A stretch of 64,000 nt of DNA from Larix kaempferi (lineage: Eukaryota; Streptophyta; Pinopsida; Pinales; Pinaceae). The DNA is taken from assembly GCA_027924585.1 (NCBI GenBank), contig BSBM01002100.1, positions 472,501 to 536,500 of the forward strand, in the 5' to 3' direction. The notes under the pieces were generated by a model. That model was not told the origin of the DNA. It searched no databases and saw only the letters and a list, made by a program, of their open reading frames with translations. Of this stretch, positions 1-10,722 are shown piece by piece. Each line of letters opens with the position of its first letter. Positions within the stretch are counted from its first letter, which is position 1. Position numbers and translations under genes: made by a program.

Positions 1-112
1 AGTCTCTCTCTCTCTCCCCCTCCTAGCCCCTTACCCCTAACTAACCCCCCCTCTCACTCTTTCTTCCTGGATTCTACACCTCTCTCTCTCCCCCTCTCTC
101 TCACTCTCTCCC

Positions 113-148
<36 letters not shown>

Positions 149-240
149 ATCTCTCTCTCTCTCCCCCTCGCCAACCCCCCTCCTAGCCCCTTACCACTAA
201 CTAACCCCCCTCCTAGCCCCTTACCCCTAGCTAACCACCC
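1..240. repeat. CT-rich low-complexity tract with short C-rich minisatellite
   Basis: Long CTCTCT runs alternate with several copies of a unit reading roughly CCTAGCCCCTTACCCCTAAC. No coding potential is visible. The unit is not the plant telomere repeat, although it shares short CCCTAA-like words. Confidence 0.85.
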
Positions 241-329
241 CCATCTCTAATCCCTAAGCCGCTAACACCAAATTGCTATTTAACCCCTTAACCCATAGAA
301 ACTATTAAATAACGTTTTGATGATGACAA

Positions 330-545
330 TAATGCTAGCACATTTTTGCATGAAGAAACACTCTCTCGTTTTGTGCAAGTAGGTTTTATTTAGCTGTTCA
401 CCAAACATATTAAATGCCTACGATTATTTTTAATATTCCTGAAACGTGAACACGTTTTTTTTGTCCATAACGCTAGCGCATTTTGTCTGTACATAAAGCG
501 CGTGCATTTTGTCTGTGCAAAAATTCTCCAAAATGTGTTTATACC
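330..545. repeat. Short CpG-bearing repeats upstream of the transposase-like gene
   Basis: Several degenerate copies of a ~19 bp word occur here: GCTAGCACATTTTTGCATG, GCTAGCGCATTTTGTCTG and GCGCGTGCATTTTGTCTG. Similar words, on the same strand, occur at 63615-63880 near the other end of the window. They could be promoter elements or subterminal repeats of an old DNA transposon. I saw no clear terminal inverted repeat. Confidence 0.4.
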
Positions 546-654
546 CGAAATCATGCATTTTCTCTTCCCCTCTTCCCATCTCCCATACAGCATGATACTT
601 CACAATCACGGTTCAAGGCAATTGATGAAGCTCAAGACACTCTATGTTCACAAT

Positions 655-1020
655 CAACAAGCTTGAAGAGGATTCTACAGGTAGCATTTGGAATTGAGGA
701 TTCCACATTCACAATTAGCAAGCTTCATGAGGATTCTACATTCACAATTTCAAGCTCCAAGAGGAGAACTACATTCACAATTTCAAGCTTCAAGGGGATT
801 CTACATTCACAATGTCAAGCAAGCTTGATGAATCTATATGAACACAATTGAATAAGAATCTATATTCACTATTGATCAAGCTTGAAGAATCTATATTCAC
901 AAATGAAGAATTTTCTATATCCATAAGTGAGGTAGAAACTCTACTTTCACAATTGAGGTAGTATCTATATTGACAATTGAGCAAGCTTGAAGAACCTATA
1001 TTCACAATTGAGAAAGAATT
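655..1020. repeat. Degenerate ~30-40 bp minisatellite
   Basis: Imperfect repetition of a unit containing ATTCACAATT, then AAGCTTGAAGA, then TCTATATTCACA. About ten decayed units run up to the first plausible codon of the next gene. Short open frames here on either strand are by-products of the repeat. Confidence 0.7.
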
Positions 1021-2682
1021 TGGATATTTGAATAGTTGAGCACACCTCTAGAATCTATTTTCTTAGTATTGCTCATTGTGGTCATGGGGAATTCACACAA
1101 TCAAAAAAGGAAATCACCAAGGAAAGAGAAGCCTCAAGAAACCATGGAAGAAGTTAGAGAAAAGAAAATATTGGACATGTGGAATCGAAGGCATTCCATG
1201 GAAACTCATCCAATTCCAACCACAGATGATGCCACAGTCGTTCCTACCCATCCACCTCAAGAAACATGAAGAAATTCACTAGAGGGGCCCTCAATTTCAA
1301 CAACATTTGATGAACAAGCACCCAACATTTCAATTTCGACATCAAGTCAACCTCGGAATATGGTAGTGAATGACTTGTTGGGTAGTGGTTATACAAGCGA
1401 TGAAGTTAGAGCGACATTGAGTGGAGGATTTACAATGGAAGAAGCAAATGTTATGGAGACCGTCCAATAGAATGAAAGACAAGAGGCTCCTATTGAAACG
1501 ATGGAGCGTCCTGGTGATGTTGTACATGCTCTAGTTCCAACACCCTTACCTCCATTAGCAACTGCACGCCGAAGAACTCCGAAACGTATATAGTTTGATG
1601 AAACTCTCATTAATTCACTTGAAGGTACATTGTCTAAACATGCTATTGCTTATCAAACTTGAAAAATACTTGATAACTTTTTTTATTCTAAATGTGATGG
1701 TGACAAGTGCAAATTATTTTTATCATTGTTAAAATCTAGGTCTATGGTTGTTGTTAGAAGAACGTTAAAGATAAAGATGACCAAAAAGTTAGAACCAAGT
1801 TCTCATATTGTTAAAAGTTTAGTAGATGCATTTAGTACAATTGGAAAGAAATCTCACTCAAAGGATCGCAATGCGGCTCGTCGTGTGTTGTCTTAATCAG
1901 TCGTGAGCAGAAACACTAGTGCACTTCGTTTTCTTAAACCTGCATCCAAACTTATTAATTTGAATGTGAAGACACTTCATAGGCATTGTGTTAGAAGAGA
2001 ACAACTTGAAACCGATGAAACAGATGTTTGGGCCTTCATTGGCAGGTTGCCACGCTTCGATATGAAGCTCATTGATGCGGTAAAGGGATTAGTGCAAGCA
2101 TTTTGGCATGACAACACTGGACCCTCTTCCAACCAAAAAGATGTATTAAAATTGAGAAGGGGTTCAAAGGATTGTGAGCCACACATTAAACATTTTCTTG
2201 ATATGACACAAACAGAATTATATGAGAGATTTAGGAATGAACATAATGAACTTGACTTGGGCCAAAGATCCTTTGGAAGATGCAAACCATGGTATGTTAA
2301 AATAAACACAATTCGTAACACATGTTGTTGTCGATACCACATTGAGTATGGTTACTATTATGACATATATACATATATTTTCCATGTATTGCATAACACT
2401 CTTGTGCAGGAATGCTTGGCTACATTACCACCGATGCCATCTAGAGACTTTATTCATAGCATTTTGTGTAGCAGGCCAAACGATTGCACTTTTTATCAAA
2501 AAACTTGCATAGATGAGACATGCCCAGGGTGTGGTGGATTCACATTATTGGAAAAATGCATACATGCGACCGATGAGCATGAACTTGGGAGGCAGGAGGT
2601 GAACTTGCAGTCATTCAAATATGTCACGTATGATATTGATGGAGGGAATGAAAGAAAAAAAATACAATTGGTCACTTCTCAG

Positions 2683-2782
2683 GTTGGTAATGAGCTATTG
2701 GATACTATTTTTCTTCAGATTGCAATTTCATATGTAACAATATATTGATATAATGTCTTTATTGTTGATCTACCAAGTACAG
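2683..2782 (+). other. Intron 1 of transposase-like pseudogene (GT-AG, phase 0)
   Basis: The exon ends CTTCTCAG and the intron starts GTTGGTAATG. The 100 bp intron ends CAAGTACAG, and the next exon starts TTTTGTGACTTC. Joining on codon boundaries turns two frames into one. Confidence 0.7.
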
Positions 2783-3794
2783 TTTTGTGACTTCATGAAG
2801 GAATTCTTTGAAAAGACACAACAGTATGTAAAGCATGTGCATGTGGCTCGTTGGCAAGATGAACAGTTTAGAACATGCAGGGATACATTTCCTATCGGGA
2901 CTATCATGTCAGTGGTTGATTTTGCAGAAAACTACAATATTCAACTGCAAAATGAGATTCAGAGTCAATAATATCACTCGTACCAAGTCGGCCTAATGGT
3001 CCATATCACCTATAGACATGGGGAAGATAGTACTGAAGACAAGAGGGTTATATTGAAGGAGTATCACTTCTACATAAGTGATGACAGGAGTCACGACTTG
3101 GATTTTGTACAACACAGCTTTCAAATGTTCTACAATCACTTGAAGGATAATAGTATACGGATGGAACAACATTGGATTTGGTCTGACAGTTGTGCAGGGC
3201 AATTCAAAAATGCCCGTGTCTTCCAATAATTGTGTATGCTCCACAAAAGTCACAAGGTGCTACATATTTGGAACTATTTTGAGACCGGACATGGAAAAGG
3301 TGAACATGATGGAGTAGGTGCATGCATAAAGACTGCATTACAAAGGAAAGAAATGAAGTTCATAGATGGACCTATCATCCGAAATGCAAAAACCATCGTT
3401 GAATGGTGTGCTTCAGTCATGGGGGAGGGAGCAAGAAGGCGGGAAGATCACTCAACCAGGAAAGCACATGTGGTTAGATATTTTTGGGAGGTGGTGGATG
3501 TAAATCATTCACAGTTATATGAGTGCAAGACCATCCAAGGAACTCATGCATTTCATTCAGTTAGAACATCGGACAATGCTATACTGGTAATGTGGACAAG
3601 GAAACTATCATGTTTTTGTTCTCCATGAAGTAGTGGTGAATGGAACAAATGTGAATCCATGGATTGGGTTGATAGCTAGGACCGCGTATCACTCCCCATT
3701 GGTCGACGGATAGCTACAGAATTATCCCAGTTGGAGGAGGACCAATCAAGTATTTCACCATACTATGACCACATATCAGATCTCGTACAACCAG

Positions 3795-3920
3795 GTTCGA
3801 TTAATATTTTTATATTTTTGACAACTAGTTGTGTCTAATTAGCTTTGTATATTTTTGATATTTTTGACACTAGTTGTGTCTAATTAGTTGACTAAAATGT
3901 TGGAACTATATTTTCTCTAG
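3795..3920 (+). other. Intron 2 of transposase-like pseudogene (GT-AG, phase 0)
   Basis: The exon ends TACAACCAG. The 126 bp AT-rich intron starts GTTCGATTAA and ends TTTTCTCTAG, and the next exon starts GGCACATATACG. The join is in phase 0, like intron 1. Confidence 0.65.
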
Positions 3921-4309
3921 GGCACATATACGCAGTGGTTTCCCCGAGACGCAACGCATGGTGCACTGACTATTGGCTGGCACGTTGCTTATAGGAGAAG
4001 CAAACCCTAAATGTCCCATTGCGGGACTCTGAGGGAGTTGATTTTCTGATTGGGTCGATGGTTATAAAGGGAGAATATTTGAACCAGGTTTCCCACTCAG
4101 CAAATAGAAAAGGGTATACATATGAAGATTATAGACCAGGTGAGATTGTATACCATTATACAAACTTAGTTATTGGCACAAACCTCCAGCTGCAAACAAT
4201 GCCAAGGAATAACTCATCAAAGGAACGATACTTATTGCCTTATTCCAAGCACGAGAGGTTAAATGAAACCATTGGTATTCGAGGTGATCCTGATGGTCTA
4301 GTTGAATGA

Positions 4310-5484
4310 CCATAAGTAGGTAATATGGTATGTGGTTTGCATGTTTTATCAAGTACTTTGTTATAGGTATGTGGTGTACATGTATGCTATGCTTTTGTTT
4401 CGTGGTCTCATTGAGTATTGACATTAATATTTTGACTATTGCAGCCATACATTGATAGCTTCATAGATTGATAAATTGCATAGACTTGGTACAACTTGAT
4501 AAATTGCACATGTTTCGTCATAGATTTGTTTTCTTTGTTTTTTTCTCCCATCTAAGTAAACCATAATATCTACATCCTCATGCCCATTTTCATGCTCACT
4601 AGCACCATCACGATCTTCATGCTCATTATCACTATCCCCATGGTCATTGTCTCCATCACCATGCCACCATGAACATCACCACCGTGCTCTTCCTACCCAT
4701 GTTGTCACCATCACCATCCCATTTTTCACCATAAGATTCCCATCCATCATCCACACAAATATAACTGTTAGAACAGAGGAGAGGGGCACCCCTAGGACGT
4801 GACATGAATGATTAAAATTAAATTTTAGATGCATACGCAAGCCACTTGGATGATGGTTGAACATCCGGTACGTTGATGCTTTAAATGATGAACTCTTTCC
4901 TTTATGGCATTATAGGGATGCTTACCCTGCATTTAACGATAGCATTAATTAGTTAATGGCTTCCATGTTAGAAGCATAGAGAAAAACCTTGTCACATTAC
5001 AAAATCCTTGCAACATCATATAAATTAATAGGGGAGGCTGCCAATATGATCTCAATTTACGAGAAGCTTCCATGTAGCAATAATTTACACTCTATATAAA
5101 GTGAATATTATTACTTGTTTTAAAATTTGTTTCCATCCCTCAACCTCATTTTGTAGATCTGTGCTAGCTATTGTTCGGAGGGACTTATCCTGCCCAATCC
5201 CACGGCCATTTTCTGTTAGATTGTGTGAAAAAATACAGCATTTATTTCCCTCAACCTAGCTCATTTTACCTCTTCCTAGTTCAAAGGCGCTCATGCTCCT
5301 CTGTTTAAAATCACATAAATTTTGGACCGAGATATCGATGATGTTCAAGCAGGCTTGACCAACTGGCTGGTCTGGGTCCTAAAAAGACCAAAATACTCCA
5401 CTCAACCCGCTAAAATGAATATGAGAAATAATACCCCTATGACTCTATCGAGCTAGTTTCGATGGCATTTTCATGAGAATTGCA
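4310..5484. other. No gene seen; AT-rich spacer
   Basis: This stretch holds a short ATCACCAT/CATGCTC low-complexity patch (about 4575-4760) and otherwise unremarkable AT-rich DNA. No conserved coding frame is visible on either strand. Confidence 0.6.
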
Positions 5485-5648
5485 ACTCAACATAACTCAG
5501 CAACCGGAGGTCAGATTGATGAACCGTCAACTTCGTTGTTCTCCTGGCATGCGATTACCTCTAGGGGGCTCTCTCCCTCATTTTCTCATGGCCCAATGAC
5601 TTCATTGTGCATTCATTTTGTAAACTAGGGTTTTGCTCAGATTCCTTC
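5485..5648 (+). repeat. Left part of a diverged ~359 bp satellite monomer, cut by Copia-1
   Basis: Matches the satellite unit at 35880-36055 and the array at 36480-38372: AACTCAACATAACTC, then a GATTACCTC...GGGGG segment, then AACTAGGGTTTTGCTCAG. The monomer continues at 35703 after Copia-1, which shows that the element inserted inside the satellite. Confidence 0.75.
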
Positions 5649-6203
5649 TGTTGGTTGTGGAGCCTGATTTTCCAATCTCATAGATGATGATTCAACCATG
5701 TTTGAACCCCAAGTTTGGTTATGATCCCGGCACGATCCCCAAGGGGTTTGGGGGGTGTTGACACCCCCCTGGCTGAGGGGAACTGGGGCCAGTGACCCCA
5801 AGAAAGGGAGTTTGGGGGAAACACCCCGAAAAAGTTTGGGGCTATTTTCGCTAACAGTTTTCGGGCCCATGGTTTTGGGTAACCTGTGGTATTTTCCCTT
5901 ATAAAAGAAAGACATTGTAACATGGCTAGGGTTGATGTATTAGGTTTATGCATTGTAAATATCTCTAAGATCGGAGAAGAGAGACTGTGAGAGAGTGTGA
6001 AGAGGAAGTGCATTGGTTGTGCCGCAGGTTGTATCCCTTCACTTTGCTGGACAGAATAATAATAAGGACAGAAAATTTTAGTGTGGACATAGCCCATCTT
6101 GGGGTGAACCACGATATATCTGTGTCTCTCTTCTAATGTGTATGTGTGATTATATTTGCATTTCTGTTTATTGGTATCACTCTACGATCCTGTTTTTCTA
6201 AAA
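5649..6203 (+). repeat. 5' LTR of Copia-1 with ~160 bp G-rich insertion
   Basis: Aligns with the 3' LTR at 35298-35702, starting TGTTGGTTGTGGAGCC and ending GATCCTGTTTTTCTAA. The expected terminal CA reads AA here. About 160 bp at 5718-5880, rich in GGGG and CCCC runs, is absent from the 3' copy. A TATA-like CCCTTATAAAAG lies at about 5896. Confidence 0.85.
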
Positions 6204-6205
6204 AT

Positions 6206-6218
6206 TGGTATCAAAGCC
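6206..6218 (+). other. Copia-1 primer binding site
   Basis: TGGTATCAAAGCC lies just after the 5' LTR. It is one change away from the TGGTATCAGAGCC site typical of plant Copia elements primed by initiator-Met tRNA. Confidence 0.8.
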
Positions 6219-6269
6219 GAAGGTCTATTTGGCAGATAAACCTACAGGAAGCTAGGGTTTCTAGTTCGA

Positions 6270-6866
6270 GTGGGAGCAATGGCAGAAGAAGGAAAGTTTA
6301 AGGTCGAGAAGTTTAATATCCAAAACTTCCAGTTATGGAAGATGCAAATGGAGGATTATTTCTACCAAAATGATCTATTCCTACCGTTGGAAGGAAGAGC
6401 AAAGCAGCCGACGGCTATGAAGGATGAAGAATGGGAGGTTCTTGACAGAAAGTCACTTGGAAAAATACGGTTGTCCCTGGCTTCGTTGGTGGCTTTCAAT
6501 ATCTCAAAAGAAACGACAACAGAGGGTTTGATGAGCGCACTGGGTAAGTTGTATAAAAAACCCTCGGCCTCCAACAAGGTATTTCTAATGAAGCGTTTAT
6601 TTAATATGAAGATGTCTGAAGTTGGATATGTTACTGATCATTTAAATGAGTTTAATATGGTTACAAATCAACTAAGTTTTGTAAGTGTGAACTTTGATGA
6701 TGAGTTTAGGGCTCTTCTAATCTTGTGTTCATTGCCAGAAAGCTGGAATATCTTGGTCATGGTTGTAAGTAAATTTGTCTCTGGTTCAAACACCTTGAAA
6801 TTTGATGATGTTATTGGTGTTATTCTTAGCGAGGAAATGCGAAGAAAAAGCACAGGTGAGACATAA
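6270..6866 (+). pseudogene. gag: Copia-1 gag (capsid) fragment
   Basis: A 198-codon open frame with the usual plant Copia gag layout: an N-terminal KFNIQNFQLWKMQMEDYF-type segment, then a helical UBN2-like core ending in a LPESW motif. Two in-frame starts are possible, 6270 and 6279; the second (MAEEGKF) looks more typical. The frame stops at 6864 and the CCHC knuckle continues in another frame from about 6890, so gag is frameshifted. The product would form the cytoplasmic virus-like particle. Confidence 0.85.
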
Positions 6867-6970
6867 GGTAATTTTTTGACCATGGAGAGCAGGGAAGACA
6901 AAAGGAGAGAGAAAAGAGACATGGTAATTGTGGCAAGTCTAAAACGGTCAGATCCAAGTCCAAACTGGGA

Positions 6971-8074
6971 AAGATAGAGTGTTGGAACTGTGAAAAGAAA
7001 GGACATCTGAAGAAAGACTGCAGATCTCTACGGAAGAAAGGAGATGCACAGTAGGAAACTACCCAGGAAGCAAATGTAGCAGGTGATGTGTTACAAGATG
7101 CTTTGATTCTTGCATTCGATAATACTAGTGATTATTGGGTAGTAGATTTAGGGGCTTCATTTCATGCTACACCCCATAGGAAATACTTTCATGATTATAT
7201 TGTTCCATGCGATTTTGGACATTTTTTATTGGGTGATGATGAGCCATGTAAAATTGTTGGAATGGGTAAGGTATGGATAAAAGTTGAGAATGGAACTGAT
7301 TGGTTGTTGAAAGATGTAAGGCATATTCCTGCTATGAAAAGAAATCTGATCTCAACAGTGCAGTTGGGAGATGACGTCTATCTATCTACGTTTGGAGAAA
7401 AGTGGTGGAAGATCACTAAATGATCAATGGTGATAGCAAAATGAGACAAGGTAGGTACGTTGTATTTATGTCCTCAAAATACTAACCATTCTATCTCTTT
7501 AGCTTCCACAAGAACATATACAACATTGTGGCATCATAGGCTTGGCCACATGAGTGAGAAGGGGATGCAGATTCTCCACTGAAGGAAATTGCTTCCAGAT
7601 TTGAAGCAGGTAAGTTTGGAATTCTATGAGAACTGTGTTCATGGAAAACAAAAGAGAGTCAGATTTCTCAGGGTTGGGAAACATAATAAGAATGAAAAGT
7701 TAGAGCTTGTGCATACATATGTATGGGGACCGGATCAGGTACAATCTCTTGGTGGCTCTCATTATTTTGTTACATTTATTTATGATGCAACTAGGAAAAC
7801 TTGGGTTTATTACATTAGACAGAAATATGATGTGTTTGCTACTTTTAAGAAGTGGAAACCTTTGGTTTAGAATGAAATAGGAAAAAGGTTGAAGTGTCTC
7901 AGATCTGATAATGGAGATGAGTACTACGGCAAGGAATTTGATAGCTACTATTCATACCATGGGATTCATAGAGAGAATATAGACCCAGGAACACCACAAG
8001 AAAATGGTGTGTCAAAAAGGATGAATAGAACGATCATGGAGCGTGCAAGGTGTATGAGATTGCATGTCGGGTTG
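6971..8074 (+). pseudogene. pol: Copia-1 CCHC knuckle, protease and N-terminal integrase
   Basis: One reading frame, interrupted only by stop codons (for example 7052, 7421 and just after IQILH near 7580). It contains CWNCEKKGHLKKDC (CX2CX4HX4C, from 6980); a protease with WVVDLGASFHAT (Asp at 7145; the usual DSGAS has become DLGAS); a TLWHHRLGHMS integrase zinc region; and the integrase core. The first core Asp of the usual HTDVWGP motif is Tyr here (HTYVWGP), while SDNGDEY and TPQENG remain. The frame ends exactly at codon boundary 8074, where Gypsy-A inserted; it resumes at 33128 with PLQFWVDAV. Confidence 0.9.
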
Positions 8075-8763
8075 TGTTAACACCCAAAAAGTGCTCACTA
8101 GCTCATTTCCTTATTCACATGACCTATTTTCCACTTTTCCACCATTTCATCCTCTAAAGCCATCAAAAGGTCACCAAAAGACCATGATACACCCCTTTTT
8201 CTCCTCAAAATAAATATTTTTCCTCAAAAAACATAAAGAAACCCTCAAAAAGGGTCCAGAATTCCCAAAAATATTAAAAAGGGAGTAAAAATATTCAAAA
8301 TATTCAAAAAAGGAAAAAGGAGGGAAAAGGTACCTAAACCATGTTGGTCAATACCATTAGTTTCCTCAAAACCATAATGGTATTCTCCACCACCAAAAAC
8401 TATAAAAAGGTGGTAGGGGCTCCTCACTTTCCATCCATCTATCATCCTATCTGCATGCTTTCAAAATCTCTCATGAGTTTTTGACCATTGTAGCAATCTT
8501 GGAGAAGAGACCATTGGAGCCTAGAGCATCTCACCCTTGGAGCTGCTCAACACCACAACATCCTCACCATTTGAGGTATTATAATACAAAAGTCATTTTT
8601 TATTTTGTTTCTTGTTCTTGTTCTTAAATCTTTTTAAGTTTATTGGTATATGCACATGTTAGATTCAAATTTATAATTGTTTTTTGCTTTCAATAATTGA
8701 AACTGCTAGCACTTGTTGATAGGTGCCCATTGCACAAAGCTTGGTTGCAAAACCAAGCCAACA
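8075..8763 (+). repeat. 5' LTR of Gypsy-A
   Basis: 689 bp, starting TGTTAACACCCAAAAAGTGC and ending CAAAACCAAGCCAACA. Near-identical and equal in length to 32434-33122. A TATA box lies at 8401. Confidence 0.92.
8401..8408 (+). promoter_or_regulatory. TATA box in Gypsy-A 5' LTR
   Basis: TATAAAAA within ACTATAAAAAGGTGG, conserved in the 3' LTR (about 32760) and, on the minus strand, in the Gypsy-B LTRs. It is the probable core promoter of the element. Confidence 0.6.
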
Positions 8764-8768
8764 GTTTT

Positions 8769-8783
8769 TGGCGACTCCGCTGG
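8769..8783 (+). other. Gypsy-A primer binding site
   Basis: TGGCGACTCCGCTGG starts six bases after the LTR. The same 15-mer is present at the equivalent place in Gypsy-B (50480-50494, minus). TGG pairs with the universal tRNA CCA end; I cannot name the tRNA with certainty. Confidence 0.75.
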
Positions 8784-8959
8784 CTTCGAATTCTTAGATC
8801 TCAATTTTTTGCTTTAGATCTTAGTTTTTCTTAGTTTTAATCATTTTTATTCATAGATCTGCCATCCTAGACAGCAGATCCATTGTTTCTCTAGATCTTG
8901 GCCCCTTCTATTGCCATTAATAGCCTGAAATTTCCATTTTCGGGTTCGTTTTTCGACGT

Positions 8960-9250
8960 CCGTTTTTCATCTTCCGCCTCGCGGTTTTTTGCCCGACAGT
9001 CGCGCGGCTCATCGCAACCTCGCAGCTTCTTTTCGCGTGGCACGCCACGGGTTCGCAGCCATTTTACGCACTGCACATCGCGGCTTCGCGGCCATTTGCC
9101 ATGCTTCACATCGCAACTGTGTGACCTAAACCCACGGTGCACATCGCGGCTTCGCGGCCAAAACCCGCGCTGTACATCACGACTGCGCGGCCGAAACCCG
9201 CGCTGCACATCGCGGCTGTTTTCCCAAAACCCTCGATGCAATTTTTTTAA
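8960..9250 (+). repeat. CpG-rich palindromic tandem repeats in Gypsy-A leader
   Basis: Repeated ~30 bp units of the type CACATCGCGGCTTCGCGGCC form an island of CpG in an AT-rich element. Related units lie at 29465-29705 and in Gypsy-B at 50076-50330. An open frame crosses them (SRDVQRGF-like repeats on the minus strand) but looks like a by-product of the repeat. Confidence 0.75.
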
Positions 9251-10021
9251 TTCGACCAATTTTTTGAAAATTATTTTTGCTATATTTTCTGTCCATTTAA
9301 CATATTTTACAACATTAATTTTTCTACATTTTTATAGCCACATTAAATCTTTCACTATTTAGAATGCTCCATTAAAAGTCTTTTTAAAAAAATTTCAATA
9401 ATTGAAAGAGATATTTTTCTGCATTTTAATTAGATCAAGGTTTTACTGTTTATTTGCTCGATACTTTACCCAAGCAACTTTTAAGAGATCCATTTATTTC
9501 TTAAAATATTTATGTTATTTGCTTTCCTTCAAATTATTTCAAAGATCCATTATTTTTGAATAGTTTTCTCAAGCATTTACATTTCAAAAACGCCTTTATT
9601 TTTTGCAAAACTGGAAGCATCTTTTCTTTCATTTGTAATCAATCACCCAAGCGAGGCAAATCAATTTCAGTTTAAATACCACACTTGCACCCACTCTATC
9701 ACATAATTTAAACTGAGCCTTAAAATTTACCTTAAACTCAACAAACTTTTAACCCCACTCGGGGAGCACTTAAAAGAATTTTGTAGTTAGGTAGAATTGA
9801 GGGGATAGGTTTTCCAATAACACCCCTCAACTATTACATTTGAGACATAGTGGTTGTCCTCTATGGTACCAAAATCCCTTATAATTTTGACACGGTTATC
9901 AACCAATTTATTGGGAAGGCCTCTCCCTTAGGAGGGTTGAAGTAGCCAGACTGGTTCCGGAAGTTTGAGTGGAATACTGCAATCCATTCAGTAACTGAAG
10001 GATACCTTTTGAAGTTCTTGG

Positions 10022-10043
10022 TGTACACCCAAGAGGGTGTACA
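10022..10043 (+). other. Leader hairpin 1 of Gypsy-A
   Basis: TGTACACCC AAGA GGGTGTACA: perfect 9 bp arms and a 4 nt loop. The Gypsy-B counterpart (49151-49177) still folds, although its sequence differs. Confidence 0.65.
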
Positions 10044-10348
10044 ACGGTGATAGAACCAAACTGCAGATTCACCCAACCAAACGTGTCATGAACGGGGTAT
10101 CCTAGTTGCCATTCTTTAGGATTGTCTACTCGGTATCCCTCCCGATAGGGGGATATCTAGCTGTTGATTCAACACTCTATATTGTCTGACTTGAATTTCA
10201 TCACCTTGCAGAGGAAATCATTTGTTGACTCACAATACTTCTAGTTAGGTGTTTGCATGATACATTACCCACCTTTGGTCTAGTAACACCCCTTTTTTCT
10301 AGAAATTGTTTGACTTTTGGTATTCTGACCAATTTTGTTACATCCCTC

Positions 10349-10380
10349 CACTTATTATAGCACAGCTGCTATAATAAGTG
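10349..10380 (+). other. Leader hairpin 2 of Gypsy-A, with covariation
   Basis: Arms CACTTATTATAGCA and TGCTATAATAAGTG are perfect 14 bp complements around CAGC. In Gypsy-B the fifth pair of the CTTAT/ATAAG helix is C-G instead of T-A, a compensatory change. Confidence 0.7.
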
Positions 10381-10722
10381 CTTTTTGAGGTTGATTGTTG
10401 GCCTGAGAGCCTTTATTTTTTTCACTCCCCTTTTGAACTCATTATTGCATTAGGGTTTCAAGTTTTTTACATCACCACCTTACACTGAAATTTTTTAAAA
10501 ATATTTCTCACCATTGAGAATTTAAGACGATATCGTCGTCGTCAAGGTGAACCCCCTCAGTTCGGTATACTCAGCTCTACACGTCACCGATGTAGAGCCT
10601 TATCCCTTGACTCAACATGTCATCATCCAAACACACAGTCATCCGATTCTGACACGCCTCACTTCACATCTGATTCTGAGGATGAATCCAAAAACCCTAC
10701 TGAAATATCACCAACCAACCTC

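Larger units (their letters stand above)
1084..4309 (+). pseudogene. Decayed transposase-like gene with two phase-0 introns
   Basis: The reading frame begins with a Lys/Arg-rich segment (ATG 1084; an in-frame ATG also lies at 1036) and runs to a stop at 4307-4309. It is broken by in-frame stops at 1267, 1468, 1591, 1660, 1894 and 3711, and by frameshifts near 3590 and 4010. Removing introns 2683-2782 and 3795-3920 restores continuity. Landmarks in order: Cys-rich ETCPGCGG (~2515), VDFAENY (Asp codon at 2918), SDSCAGQFKN (Asp at 3184) and HGKGEHDGVGA (Asp at 3308). I associate this motif series with a widespread uncharacterised eukaryotic family that resembles DDE-type transposases; that link is from memory, not from a search. 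The acidic residues fit an RNase-H-fold nuclease, but this is inference. The whole is clearly nonfunctional. Confidence 0.6.
9251..10722 (+). other. Long Gypsy-A 5' leader, noncoding
   Basis: Between the primer site and gag there is about 1.9 kb with no convincing sense ORF. Much of 9740-10400 is conserved with the Gypsy-B leader (48800-49450), including two hairpins annotated separately. Conservation between two decayed elements without an open frame suggests RNA-level function such as packaging or translation control; that is inference. Confidence 0.6.

Noticed and set aside
1-240. Telomere-like CCCTAA words
   Set aside because: The actual unit is a longer C-rich minisatellite; no run of the plant telomere heptamer.
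4540-4760. Possible coding region rich in ATCACCAT
   Set aside because: Low-complexity composition; no conserved frame.
8898-9362. Two overlapping 120-150 codon frames across the CpG repeats
   Set aside because: Both strands are open because the repeat unit length and composition avoid stops; no domain and not conserved as protein in Gypsy-B.
9879-10076. Antisense 65-codon frame in the Gypsy-A leader, with a partial match in Gypsy-B
   Set aside because: Conservation is at the nucleotide and hairpin level; the frame does not extend or match a domain.
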